Positions 1 through 9,200 of a DNA stretch of 64,000 nucleotides are shown piece after piece (the stretch's first letter is position 1; every line of letters begins with the position of its first letter). Position numbers and translations under genes: made by a program. The stretch is from Adhaeribacter radiodurans. GTDB taxonomy: Bacteria > Bacteroidota > Bacteroidia > Cytophagales > Hymenobacteraceae. The notes beneath the pieces were generated by a model. That model was not told the DNA's origin. It saw only the letters and a list, made by a program, of their open reading frames with translations, and did not search any database. Location: NCBI RefSeq assembly GCF_014075995.1, contig NZ_CP055153.1, forward strand, positions 2,604,001 to 2,668,000, written 5' to 3'.

Positions 1-414
1 GTCAATAGCAAAAAGGTTTATTTGTAAGCGTTTTAAAAAAGAGAAAAAGCCATTCGATAATAATTTTTCCGGCGATACGTACAGCAATTTAATAGCTCGG
101 CCAAGGCAAGCCGTTTCAATGTTATACTGCACATCCGCTGATTGGGTACTGTTAAGAAAAGCAGCATTTACCCCATTCGCTGTAAGGGCTTTCACCTGGT
201 CTTGCATAAGCGCAATTAAAGGCGAAACTACCACGCAAATACCCGGCATCACCAAAGCGGGTACCTGGTAGCACATCGACTTACCACCGCCCGTTGGCAT
301 TAAAACAATCGCATCGCGTTTTGCTAAAACCGTAGCTATTATATCTTCCTGCATGGGCCGGAAACGGTCATAACCAAAAAACTTTTTTAATACTTGTTGC
401 GCGGCTGTAATCAT
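1..414 (-). CDS. recQ: ATP-dependent DNA helicase RecQ, N-terminal part (cut by window edge)
   Basis: The minus strand translates without interruption from an ATG at 412-414 to the window edge, giving 138 residues. Visible superfamily 2 helicase signatures are the RecQ-specific motif 0 (FGYDRFRPMQ), Walker A (PTGGGKS), motif Ia (SPLIALMQDQV) and LLYVSPEKL. The family unwinds DNA 3'-5' in recombination and replication repair. The rest of the helicase core, RQC and HRDC domains would lie beyond base 1. It is divergent from the copper-binding gene at 597, and no clear promoter was seen in the 182-bp gap between them. Family assignment is firm; full length cannot be judged. Confidence 0.93.
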   Translation of the reverse strand, partial: MITAAQQVLKKFFGYDRFRPMQEDIIATVLAKRDAIVLMPTGGGKSMCYQVPALVMPGICVVVSPLIALMQDQVKALTANGVNAAFLNSTQSADVQYNIETACLGRAIKLLYVSPEKLLSNGFFSFLKRLQINLFAID

Positions 415-596
415 CTTTCCTGTTTTGCTCTCCTAACAACAAATTTAAGGTTTTAGATGCAAGGTTTAAAAAGTTTTTGGTCGGTAAGCTAAACGAAAGC
501 AGACTATTTGGCTAAATGCTTGTATTTAACTGAACATGCCTGTTTGAGCCGCGTACAATTAAACTTAACTGTTCTTTTAACCTCAATTTAAAAACT

Positions 597-938
597 ATGA
601 AATCGGAAGTAACCAATAATTTAGAGCACATTTTAATAAAGTGCATTACTGCCTGCGAAACGTGCATGACGCTTTGCTTGCAGGAAGAAGATGTAAAAAT
701 GATGGTAAACTGCATCCAATTGGATCGCGATTGTGCGGATATCTGTACTTTAACCGCCCGGTTTGTAGCGCGTAATTCGCCGCATGCGCCGCACGTTATG
801 CGCGAGTGCATTGAGATTTGTAAAGCTTGCGCCGCCGAATGTTCGAAACACGATGCGGATCATTGCCAGAAGTGCGCTGAAGAATGCCAGGAATGCGCCG
901 AAGCTTGCCAGGACTGGCTGCAAACCAAAGCTGCTTAA
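597..938 (+). CDS. Four-helix-bundle copper-binding (Csp-like, DUF326-type) cysteine-rich protein
   Basis: A 113-residue protein with 16 cysteines, mostly in CxxxC or CxxC spacing on predicted helices (for example CITACETCMTLC and HCQKCAEECQECAEAC). This is the pattern of the four-helix-bundle copper storage family, in which cysteines line the bundle core and bind many Cu(I) ions. There is no signal peptide, so a cytosolic Csp3-like form is expected. Family assignment rests on cysteine spacing and length; the metal bound is inferred. It is a single gene with its own strong terminator, and no copper pump or CueR-like regulator is adjacent. Confidence 0.8.
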   Translation: MKSEVTNNLEHILIKCITACETCMTLCLQEEDVKMMVNCIQLDRDCADICTLTARFVARNSPHAPHVMRECIEICKACAAECSKHDADHCQKCAEECQECAEACQDWLQTKAA

Positions 939-976
939 ACGAAAAAGGCCCGGTTTAATACCGGGCCTTTTTCGTT
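938..976. terminator. Bidirectional intrinsic terminator between convergent genes
   Basis: A perfect 17-bp stem (938-954 pairing with 960-976, GC core GGCCCGG) with loop TTAAT is flanked by A and T tracts on both sides. It overlaps the stop codon of the copper protein and lies just before the end of the convergent gene at 989, so it can serve both strands. Confidence 0.9.
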
Positions 977-988
977 ATTTACTAAAAA

Positions 989-1324
989 TTACTTTGTAAT
1001 CATGTCCACGATAGAAGTAAGAATAGATAATACAAAGCTAAATATTAAAGCCCAGATAAACCCATCCACGCTGAACCCTGATAGAATGTAATCGGCCAGT
1101 AGAATAATAAGCGCGTTAATTACCAGTAAAAACAAGCCCAAGGTAATAATGGTAATGGGTAATGATAAAACAATTAAAATGGGTTTTACAATGGCATTTA
1201 AAATACCTAATACCAAGGCCAGCAAAATAGCGGTTCCTATGCCATCGATGGTTACGCCGGGTAATATGTAGGCGGCTATTGCTGCCGCCACACCGGTTAA
1301 AATTAACTTAATAATAAATCCCAT
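989..1324 (-). CDS. Small four-TM membrane protein of the phage holin family 4 / YvlD type
   Basis: A 111-residue, very hydrophobic protein with about four membrane spans (near residues 5-25, 30-50, 55-78 and 88-108) and the typical internal motif NAIVKPIL followed by LPITIITLG. Members are annotated as the mycobacterial 4-TMS phage holin family or YvlD. In bacteria they are ordinary chromosomal membrane proteins of unknown role, often linked to envelope stress. Nothing phage-like surrounds it, so a lysis function is not supported. It is monocistronic and convergent with the copper-binding gene. Confidence 0.85.
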   Translation of the reverse strand: MGFIIKLILTGVAAAIAAYILPGVTIDGIGTAILLALVLGILNAIVKPILIVLSLPITIITLGLFLLVINALIILLADYILSGFSVDGFIWALIFSFVLSILTSIVDMITK

Positions 1325-1522
1325 AGTTTTATTTAGTTTAGGTGAATAGATTTAAAACCTGCAACAAACCACTTAAGCAATTACTACTTATTAGCTTTAA
1401 TCTAGTATAGTTTTTAAAATTTGTAATGGCAGAATAAAGCAGTGAGATTTTAATTTAATGCATGGCTTAAAGTAAGCCCAAATGCTATACGGAATTTAAC
1501 GGGTTAGAGTACGAAAATTAAT

Positions 1523-2620
1523 TTACTCGCCGGCTGCTTCAACTACTTTGTTAGAGACCGCCATCCAGTTGCTCAGCTGGTACAACAACCGGGCACCCAC
1601 ATTGCCATTCCAATCCGAATCCCCTGGAGCTACTTCACATAAATCGAAACCAATAATTTCGCGACCAGATTTTACTAAAGCTTTAATTAAATAAACGGCT
1701 TGTTCAAATTCTAATCCGCCCGGCACTGGCGTACCCGTAGCCGGACAAAGTTTCGGATCGAGGCCGTCAATATCAAAGCTGATGTATACTTTCGGCGGTA
1801 GCTGGGCAATAATTTTTTTGCATTGTTTTTTCCAGGTTTTGCCTTCGTACATTTCATTTTTTAAAAAAGAATCAAAAAACGTAGAAACGCGGCCATTGGA
1901 ATGATGTACTAACGCATTTTCTGATTCGGCACTGTCGCGAATACCTACTTGTACTAGTTTTTTTACTTGGGGTAATTTTAGAGCATTGTACATAATAGAA
2001 GCGTGCGAATACGTAAATCCTTCGTAAGCTTCGCGCAAGTCGGCGTGGGCATCTACTTGTAAAATGCCAAATTCTTCGTGCTTATCGGCCAAGGCGTGCA
2101 TTAAACCCAAGGGAGAACTATGGTCGCCACCTACAACGCCTACTAATTGCCCATTATCTAAATAAAGCTTTGCTTTTTGCTTTAACCAATTTAGTAATTC
2201 TTCGCCTTGCTTATTTACCTGATCCAGCAAAATTGTAACATCTTGTTCAGTTAAATCAGATTCAGCGCCTTCTAAGTATTGAATGTAAGCTGCCGTTTGC
2301 TCGCGCAGACGCGTACTGGTTTCGTGCCATTCGGTAGCAACTGATTCCAGCGCTAAACCAATTTGCCAGGCATCCGGAATATTTAAGTCGTATAAATCCA
2401 TTTGCGAAGAGGCAGACTTAATTGCTTCCGGCCCCAGAGCAGTGCCAGCACTGTACGACACCGTAACTTCCCAAGGAACCGGAATTAAAACCACAGTGGC
2501 TTCATCGGGGGTAAAAGGTAACCCATAAATTCCGGCGTTGCTGTCACCCACGCCACTCGGGTCAAAATTTAATATTTTACTTTGTCTGCTTGTTTCTCTA
2601 TCGGCTGTTGAATGCTTCAT
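1523..2620 (-). CDS. Arginase/agmatinase/formimidoylglutamase-family ureohydrolase
   Basis: A 365-residue protein with the dinuclear manganese site of the ureohydrolase superfamily: GGDHSSP near residue 165, DAHADLR near 190 and SFDIDGLDP near 275. The family hydrolyses guanidino or formimino groups (arginine, agmatine, formiminoglutamate). Substrate cannot be settled from motifs; Bacteroidota relatives are variously annotated as agmatinase-family or formimidoylglutamase. Compared with typical 300-residue agmatinases it has an insertion around residues 100-155. It is monocistronic. A deoxyhypusine-synthase-like gene at 57577 may belong to the same polyamine network, but that link is inferred. 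Confidence 0.85.
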   Translation of the reverse strand: MKHSTADRETSRQSKILNFDPSGVGDSNAGIYGLPFTPDEATVVLIPVPWEVTVSYSAGTALGPEAIKSASSQMDLYDLNIPDAWQIGLALESVATEWHETSTRLREQTAAYIQYLEGAESDLTEQDVTILLDQVNKQGEELLNWLKQKAKLYLDNGQLVGVVGGDHSSPLGLMHALADKHEEFGILQVDAHADLREAYEGFTYSHASIMYNALKLPQVKKLVQVGIRDSAESENALVHHSNGRVSTFFDSFLKNEMYEGKTWKKQCKKIIAQLPPKVYISFDIDGLDPKLCPATGTPVPGGLEFEQAVYLIKALVKSGREIIGFDLCEVAPGDSDWNGNVGARLLYQLSNWMAVSNKVVEAAGE

Positions 2621-2750
2621 AGTTTAAATTAAAAGAAATTAGGTCTAAATAGTAAATTTTACCTTGTTAGGTGTTTTCTGAAAGGAAAATTGAAATTTTA
2701 TTTTTTAAAATCTTATTAAAACATAGGTACTGCAAAATGATTAAACAAAA

Positions 2751-2772
2751 AAGAGCGTTAATTAACGCTCTT
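2751..2772 (-). terminator. Terminator closing the chemosensory cluster, overlapping the cheC-like stop codon
   Basis: A perfect palindrome (AAGAGCGTTAA / TTAACGCTCTT) contains the TAA stop of the CheC-like gene. On the minus strand it is followed by TTTTTTG, as expected for Rho-independent termination. Confidence 0.85.
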
Positions 2773-3433
2773 CGTAAAATTTGTAGGAACGAATTATTTC
2801 GAGAATCTTATTAAAAGTTATAGTATCGAAGAAAAGGAAAAGCGGGAGTTCCACCATGCCCTCGTGATCGGTGAAATGCGTTAGCACCGTAAAAATAATT
2901 GGCTGAAAAAGAGGGTTTACGTCTAAGATATGATTTAGTGAATGCGTAATGCCATTTTGAGGATAAATGGGCGGCGAACCATAAATATCTGCTTTTAAAA
3001 TATTAGCCAATTGCGTAACAAAAGCACCCGTTATAATATTACTAATCTCCAGGAGCAGAGATTCCTGCATGGCGGTAAGTGGCTTCTGGTAAGGTCGTTT
3101 TAAATTAAGGCATACCAGCGAAAGCATTTCTACGTGGTTGCCCGAAAAAAGCATTAAAGTAGTGCCGTTAAAATCCCCTTTTATATCCGACTGAATAATT
3201 TCATGGGTTCCTTCGTAACCTGAAATAAATTTAGATAATGCATTAGCTTCAATTAATTCTAAGTCAGGTACTTTCATTAGTACCTTGTCTTTAGCAATCA
3301 CCGCAAAAGAATCGGCAGCCCGGGCCAAGCCAATATTTAGAATTTCTTTGATAATATCTTTTTCTAAATCTGTTACTTGTAATTCCATGAATAAATCTTT
3401 TTTATTTGGCTGCATATAACTATATAGAGCCAT
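2762..3433 (-). CDS. CheC-like chemotaxis phosphatase (CheC/CheX/FliY family)
   Basis: A 223-residue soluble protein with the two pseudo-symmetric helices of CheC phosphatases. The first carries D-x3-E-x2-N (DIIKEILN) followed by a distal proline, the second S-x3-E-x2-N (SLLLEISN) followed by PP. In this family the Glu and Asn dephosphorylate CheY-P, so the likely substrate is the CheY encoded 1.8 kb upstream in the same cluster. It starts 3 bp after the cheA stop and is surely cotranscribed. The ATG at 3433 is used here; a second ATG at 3388 (MELQVTD) would remove 15 residues and better match the usual family start. No CheD partner is present. Confidence 0.82.
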   Translation of the reverse strand: MALYSYMQPNKKDLFMELQVTDLEKDIIKEILNIGLARAADSFAVIAKDKVLMKVPDLELIEANALSKFISGYEGTHEIIQSDIKGDFNGTTLMLFSGNHVEMLSLVCLNLKRPYQKPLTAMQESLLLEISNIITGAFVTQLANILKADIYGSPPIYPQNGITHSLNHILDVNPLFQPIIFTVLTHFTDHEGMVELPLFLFFDTITFNKILEIIRSYKFYEER

Positions 3434-3436
3434 TTG

Positions 3437-5071
3437 CTACTTTTTAGAAATAAAATAACGGGTGATCGCCGGCACATCTAATACCAGACATACTTTACCG
3501 GTACCCAATAAGGTTACTCCCCCGTAAATTTCAATGTTATCCAGCGGCTTATTTAATGGTTTAATAACAATGTCCTGTTGCCTATATAGTTTATCCACTA
3601 TCAAACCTAGCCGACGATTATTGTAAACAATAATAATTATATTTTGCACGGTACCATTTAATCGGTCCTTGCTGCCCAAATTCATGTGAGCATCATTGCT
3701 GTTTAAAAATTCTCTTAAATAAATAACCGGGATCGTTTCATTTTTAATGTTCGCCACCAGCATATTACCAACTTCGTGCAATTCATCTTTATCAATAGAA
3801 ACTACCGAATCAGTGTGCATGAGCAAAATAGCATAATAGCCTTCTTCCACTTCAAAAAGTAAGGCTCCTTTTACCGCAATAGAAGTAGGTAAATGCAGCG
3901 TAAAAGTAGTGCCTTTATCTTTTTCGGAAGTAACCTGAATGCGTCCGCCAATAGAATCAATCGCATTTTTTACTACGTCCAAACCAACTCCCCGGCCCGA
4001 AAATTCGGTTACCTCTTTCGCCATAGAAAAGCCGGGCTCAAATAAATACGATAAAACCTCGTTTTCGTGTAAATCGTCCACGAGATCGGCGGTTAAAGAT
4101 TTACGGGCTACAATGGCTTTTTTAACAGCGGGTATATCAATTCCTCTGCCGTCATCACTTAATTTAATAAGAACATTATCCCGGTCGCTTTGAGCAGATA
4201 AAGTAAGAGTACCTTGGCGAGGCTTGTTCTTTTTTAAACGGTCAGCGGTTTTTTCTACACCATGCGAAATGGCATTCCGAACCAGATGTAGTAACGAATC
4301 CGTTATTATTTGTAAAATGTTCCGGTCAATCTGAATATCCTGGCCAATGATTTCCAACTGAATTTCTTTTTGCTCGGCTTGGGCAATGTCCCGGACAATG
4401 CGCGGAAATTTATTAAATAAGGTTCCTACGTTTACCAGTCGGGCGTCCATTACGCTGAACTGAATTTCTTCAGTAATCCGGTATAAATGAGAACTTACCG
4501 CTTTTAAATCTTCGCTGTTTAAGTCTTTGCTTAAAGAAATAATCCGGTCCCGGTCAATTATTAATTCACCCACTAAATTTAGTAAATGATCGAGCTTTTT
4601 GATCTGGATATAAATCAGATCGGAGAGCGTTAAATTCCGGGCATTTAATTTCTGAACCTTCGTTGCTTCGGATAAATCTTTAGTTGCCCCGTTTTCGGCC
4701 AGAATATCCAGATTGTGAAATAAACTTTCGTCCAGAATTTTATAGTTAGGATCGTCTACGTTGGAAAGTAATTCCCCCAATAAATCAATCCCGTCGAATA
4801 AAACAGTAGCTACTTCGTTACTAAAAGTTAATTCGTGTTTGCGAACCAGTTCAAAAGCGGTTTCGAGTTTATGCGCTAAATCAGAAATTGGGAGGTAACC
4901 TATGGCTTTAGCATTAGCTTTTAAGTTATGCAGCAACCGAAATATTTCTGCCAAAATCTGGTCATCGTCCGGAGTTTTTTCCAGGTTACTAATGTGCCGG
5001 TTTAGGGCATCAAAGTATTCCAGAGCTTCGGCAATAAATATTTCTTTATATTCTTGTTCTCTCGATTTCAT
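3437..5071 (-). CDS. cheA: CheA-type chemotaxis histidine kinase, short form without P2
   Basis: A 544-residue protein. Domains in order: an N-terminal Hpt with phospho-acceptor His48 in LLHNLKANA; a P3 dimerisation segment (KLDHLLNLVGELII) near residues 155-215; a HATPase domain (HLVRNAISHGVE, DDGRGID, GRGVGLDVV) near 250-395; and a C-terminal CheW-like domain that docks to receptor arrays. Usual CheA proteins are about 650 residues or more; the CheY/CheB-binding P2 region is absent or reduced to a linker (about 115-150). The kinase should phosphorylate the adjacent CheY. It lies between cheY and the cheC-like gene, preceded by a 202-bp gap with a possible separate promoter. Confidence 0.92.
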   Translation of the reverse strand: MKSREQEYKEIFIAEALEYFDALNRHISNLEKTPDDDQILAEIFRLLHNLKANAKAIGYLPISDLAHKLETAFELVRKHELTFSNEVATVLFDGIDLLGELLSNVDDPNYKILDESLFHNLDILAENGATKDLSEATKVQKLNARNLTLSDLIYIQIKKLDHLLNLVGELIIDRDRIISLSKDLNSEDLKAVSSHLYRITEEIQFSVMDARLVNVGTLFNKFPRIVRDIAQAEQKEIQLEIIGQDIQIDRNILQIITDSLLHLVRNAISHGVEKTADRLKKNKPRQGTLTLSAQSDRDNVLIKLSDDGRGIDIPAVKKAIVARKSLTADLVDDLHENEVLSYLFEPGFSMAKEVTEFSGRGVGLDVVKNAIDSIGGRIQVTSEKDKGTTFTLHLPTSIAVKGALLFEVEEGYYAILLMHTDSVVSIDKDELHEVGNMLVANIKNETIPVIYLREFLNSNDAHMNLGSKDRLNGTVQNIIIIVYNNRRLGLIVDKLYRQQDIVIKPLNKPLDNIEIYGGVTLLGTGKVCLVLDVPAITRYFISKK

Positions 5072-5111
5072 GCGTTGTAGTAAAACAACTTAGCTGGCTG
5101 TTCCTGTTACT

Positions 5112-5119
5112 CAAAGCTA
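5112..5119 (-). promoter_or_regulatory. Possible internal -7 element upstream of cheA
   Basis: The minus strand reads TAGCTTTG, a perfect match to the Bacteroidota -7 consensus TAnnTTTG, about 40 bp upstream of the cheA ATG. No matching -33 TTG is visible, so this is only a candidate second promoter for cheA and the cheC-like gene. Confidence 0.35.
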
Positions 5120-5273
5120 GTCTTGATTTCTCCGGGAATAATAGCTTCAGGATAAACGGGTTATTAAACTTATAATAAGGCGTTAAGTAGCTAAAGTAAC
5201 CAATTAAAAATAGGGGTTTAATTAATTGTCTAGCAGCTATTAATTACTAAATTATGAAATAATGTAGTGGCCG

Positions 5274-5642
5274 TTATTCTTTTAAAGCATTTCCTACGGT
5301 TTCCAGAACTTTCTCTTCTGAAAAAGGTTTTACTATGTAGGAATAAGCGCCATTTTCAACGGCTTCGTTTACTATAACTTCCTGACCAACGGCACTTACA
5401 ATAATTACTTTCATGTCGGGTTGCTCTTTCTTAATTCCTTTTAATACATCTAAGCCGGTGTTATCAGGTAAGATTACATCTAAAGTAATTAAATCGGGGT
5501 TAGTTTCCCGGGCCAGCTGCAATGCTGTTTGTCCATTAGGCGCTTCCCCTACTACTTCATAGCCTGCATCCGTAAGCATGTTTTTAAGCATGGTACGCAT
5601 GTAAAAAGAGTCGTCAACAATTAATATTCTTTTTTTCATCAT
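5274..5642 (-). CDS. cheY: CheY-like single-domain response regulator
   Basis: A 122-residue receiver domain with all key residues: acidic pair Asp10-Asp11, phospho-acceptor Asp55, Ser83 and Lys105 (VKPF). There is no output domain, so it acts by protein interaction, as CheY does. It sits between cheW (60 bp upstream) and cheA (202 bp downstream), making it the likely phospho-target of this CheA. What it acts on is not clear, because no flagellar or gliding motor genes occur in the window. Confidence 0.9.
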   Translation of the reverse strand: MMKKRILIVDDSFYMRTMLKNMLTDAGYEVVGEAPNGQTALQLARETNPDLITLDVILPDNTGLDVLKGIKKEQPDMKVIIVSAVGQEVIVNEAVENGAYSYIVKPFSEEKVLETVGNALKE

Positions 5643-5702
5643 TCATTTAAGTTTTTCTGAAATTTCTTCAGCATGTAAGATGTACGAAAAAGCAAAGCTA
5701 AA

Positions 5703-6218
5703 TTAAGCTTTTAGCTGCTCTGCTTCATCGAAAGTAAGTATTTTGTGAATATCTAAAACAATAATCAAACGTTCTCCTAATTTCCCAATCCCCTCAATAT
5801 AGTTGTCATTAATTTGTAAATCCTGAATAAAAGAAGGCGTTTTTTCGATCCTGGATACAGGAATAGATAAAGATTGAGGTACTTCGCGGACCAATAACCC
5901 TATAGTATAATCTTTTGCTTCTAATACCAGAGTATACGATTTTGAATAGGATTTTGCCTCACCGTTAACGAGTGCGGACGAGGAAATGTGAAACCTTTCT
6001 TCTAAATCTAATAAAGCAATAATATCGCCCCGAATATTAGCTACCCCTTTAATAAAAACGGGTATTTTGGGCATTCGGGCAATTTCGGGGGTGAAAGTAA
6101 CTTCTTTTACTTGTTCAATCCGGATTCCGTACTCTTCGGAGCCCAGCTTAAACACAATTAAATGCACGCTGGGCTCCCGATTTACTTCTTTTTTCTCGCT
6201 AATACTCTCGGTATTCAT
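5703..6218 (-). CDS. cheW: CheW chemotaxis coupling protein
   Basis: A 171-residue protein with a single CheW domain from about residue 18 to 165. Typical motifs are EYGIRIEQVKEV, MPKIPVFIKGVANIRGD and a C-terminal strand LIIVLDIHKIL. CheW links chemoreceptor tips to the CheA regulatory domain in signalling arrays. It begins 2 bp after the end of the giant receptor gene, so the two are translationally coupled and likely dedicated partners. There is no signal peptide and no fusion. Confidence 0.93.
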   Translation of the reverse strand: MNTESISEKKEVNREPSVHLIVFKLGSEEYGIRIEQVKEVTFTPEIARMPKIPVFIKGVANIRGDIIALLDLEERFHISSSALVNGEAKSYSKSYTLVLEAKDYTIGLLVREVPQSLSIPVSRIEKTPSFIQDLQINDNYIEGIGKLGERLIIVLDIHKILTFDEAEQLKA

Positions 6219-6220
6219 AC

Positions 6221-9200
6221 TTACGATTTGGACTTATTAGGGGCCTTCCTAACTGGGGCTTTCTTCGGGTTTTCTCCGCCGTTTAAAGAAGTGCGATTAG
6301 CTTCTAATTTAGGATTGATGGAATTAGGTAAAGCAGAATTGGTTCGTTGCCCACCCTTGGCCGAATGACTAGAAGTACCATTAGTACTGCTGGTTAACGC
6401 TCGCCGGGCAGAAATTGCTTTAACTGGACTTTCCGGAATATGCCGGATAGATCGGCTTTGTTGGTAAAAACGATTATCTTCTAAAAGCTTAAAGGCGGAA
6501 ATACCTAATTGAAGATCTTCGGCAATTTCATTTAACTGCTGACTTGAAGCCGTCATTTCCTGCATTGAGCTTGATAATTGTTTGGCTGTACCGGCTACTT
6601 GTTGAGTACCAGATGCGGTTTGCTCGGCAATCGCTACTACTTCTTCCACGTATTTTACTACGTCGGCAATGGAAGATTTCTGCACTTCGGTAGCGGTTAA
6701 AATATCCTGTGAAGTACGTAAGGTTTCCCCGCTGGAAGTAGCAATGTTTTTAAAGGCTCCGGAAGCTTCAAAAGTTGCATTTTTACCTTTTAATACCCGC
6801 CCTTCCATGGTAGAAATAGCCGCTGCTGCCGAAGATGTATCCTTCTTAACATCGTTTACTAATGTTTCAATCTCACTCGCGGATTTACGGGAGCCTTCGG
6901 CTAATTTCCGGATTTCTTCGGCTACTACGGCAAAACCACGACCTGCTTCGCCAGCCCGAGCCGCTTCAATAGCCGCATTTAGAGCTAATAAGTTAGTTTG
7001 GGAAGCAATATCCGTAATTACGCCTAAGGATTTAGAAATTTCCTGCGACCGAGTACTTAATACTTCAATAGTTTTAGCAGTTAAGGCCGCGGCGGAAGAT
7101 ATTTCTTCCATGTTTTTCACTACTTCGGCAACGGTTTTTAAACCAAGCTGCGAGGTTTCTTCCCCTAAAATGGCGGCCCGGTTCACTATATCGGCTTTAT
7201 TAGCGGTAGCTTTCGTCGCTTTCATGATTTCCTCGATCAATTTGAAGGCTTGATCGGTTTTTAAAGCTTGGTTTTGCGCTCCTTCGGCCATTTGCTGCAT
7301 GGCTAAAGCTACATCTACCGTAACGCGGCTCATGTCTAAACCTTTATTTTCCATTTCTTCAGAAGAAGAACCCACTACCTGAGAAGACTCATTAATCTCT
7401 CCGAGTAAAGAATTTAAATTTTCTACCGCAAGATTTAAAGCATTAGACATGGAAAGCAAATCTCCGGTAGTATGAATTTCTACCTTCTGGGTTAAATCAC
7501 CTTCTGAGATAGCCCGTACTACCCGCGATACTTCCAATACCGGAGTTACAATGGATTCCAGTAAATCATTTAAAGTATCTACTAATTCTTTCCAAGAACC
7601 ACCTACTCCGTGTACCGTAGCCCTTTCGGTTAATTTACCTTCCACTCCAGCTACCCGGGCAACCCGGCTTACCTCACCCGCTAATCGGTTCAGGTCATCC
7701 ACCATGCGGTTAATAGTTTCTGCCAGGTCTGCAACTTCTCCCTTTGCTTCTAAAATTAATTTTTGAGTTAGGTCTCCTTTCGAAACGGACGTTACAATTT
7801 TAACAATGCCCCGCACCTGGGTGGTTAGGTTACTGGCCATGGTGTTTACATTATCGGTTAAGTCTTTCCAGACCCCACCAACATTGGGTACAGCCGCCTG
7901 CCCGCCTAATTTACCTTCAGTACCTACTTCCAAGGCCACCCGGGTTACTTCGCCAGCAAAGATGTTCAGGGAGTCCACCATCTGATTCAGAATATTTTTG
8001 AGTTCCAGGATTTCACCTTTCACGTTCACCGTCATTTTCTGACTTAAGTCGCCTTTTGCTACGGCTGTGGCCACATTAGCAATATCGCGTACTTGCAGGG
8101 TCAGGTTGCTGGCCATGGTGTTTACATTATCGGTGAGCTCTTTCCAGGTTCCCTGTACTTTTGGTACATTGGCTTGACCACCCAGTTTTCCTTCGGTACC
8201 TACTTCCCGGGCTACCCGGGTTACTTCATCGGCAAATATGTTGAGGGAATCCACCATCTGGTTGATGTTATCTTTTAACTGCAAAAGCTCGCCTCTAACA
8301 TCTACCGTAATTTTCTGGGTTAAGTCGCCTTTTGCTACCGCGGTGGCTACGTTGGCAATATCGCGTACCTGGCTGGTTAAATTGGACCCCATGGAGTTTA
8401 CATTATCGGTCAAGGCTTTCCAAACACCCGCTACATTCGGTACGTTGGCTTGTCCGCCTAATTTACCTTCGGTACCTACTTCTAAAGCCACTCGGGTAAC
8501 CTCGCCCGCAAAGATGTTCAAAGAATCCACCATTTGGTTGATGTTCTCTTTTAATTGCAAGAGCTCGCCTTTTACATCTACCGTGATCTTCTGACTTAAA
8601 TTACCCCGGGCAACAGATGTAGCCACATTGGCAATGTCGCGCATCTGGCTGGTTAAGTTACTGGACATTAAGTTCACATTATCCGTAAGCGCTTTCCAAA
8701 CACCCGCTACATTCGGCACTGTTGCCTGTCCACCGAGTTTTCCTTCGGTACCTACTTCCCGGGCTACCCGGGTTACTTCATCCCCGAAGATGTTCAGAGA
8801 ATCCACCATTTGGTTGATGTTCTCTTTTAATTCTAACAGCTCTCCTTTTACATTAACCGTAATTTTCTGGGTTAAATCGCCTTTCGCTACGGCTGTTGCC
8901 ACATTAGCAATATCCCGCACCTGACTCGTTAAGTTACTAGCCATAGAGTTTACGTTATCGGTCAAAGCTTTCCAGGTACCGCCAACATTGGGAACAGTAG
9001 CTTGCCCGCCTAATTTTCCTTCCGTACCTACTTCCAAGGCCACCCGAGTTACTTCTCCAGCGAAGATGTTCAAAGAATCCACCATTTGGTTGATGTTCTC
9101 TTTCAGTTGCAATAGCTCGCCTTTTACATCTACCGTAATTTTCTGGGTTAAATCGCCTTTCGCTACGGCGGTGGCAACGTTAGCAATGTCGCGTACCTGG

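Noticed and set aside
1-414. RecQ helicase as part of a defence island
   Set aside because: No restriction, toxin or other defence genes follow; the neighbours are a copper protein and metabolic genes.
989-1324. Phage holin annotation taken as a sign of a prophage
   Set aside because: The family name is historical; there are no phage structural, lysis or integrase genes nearby.
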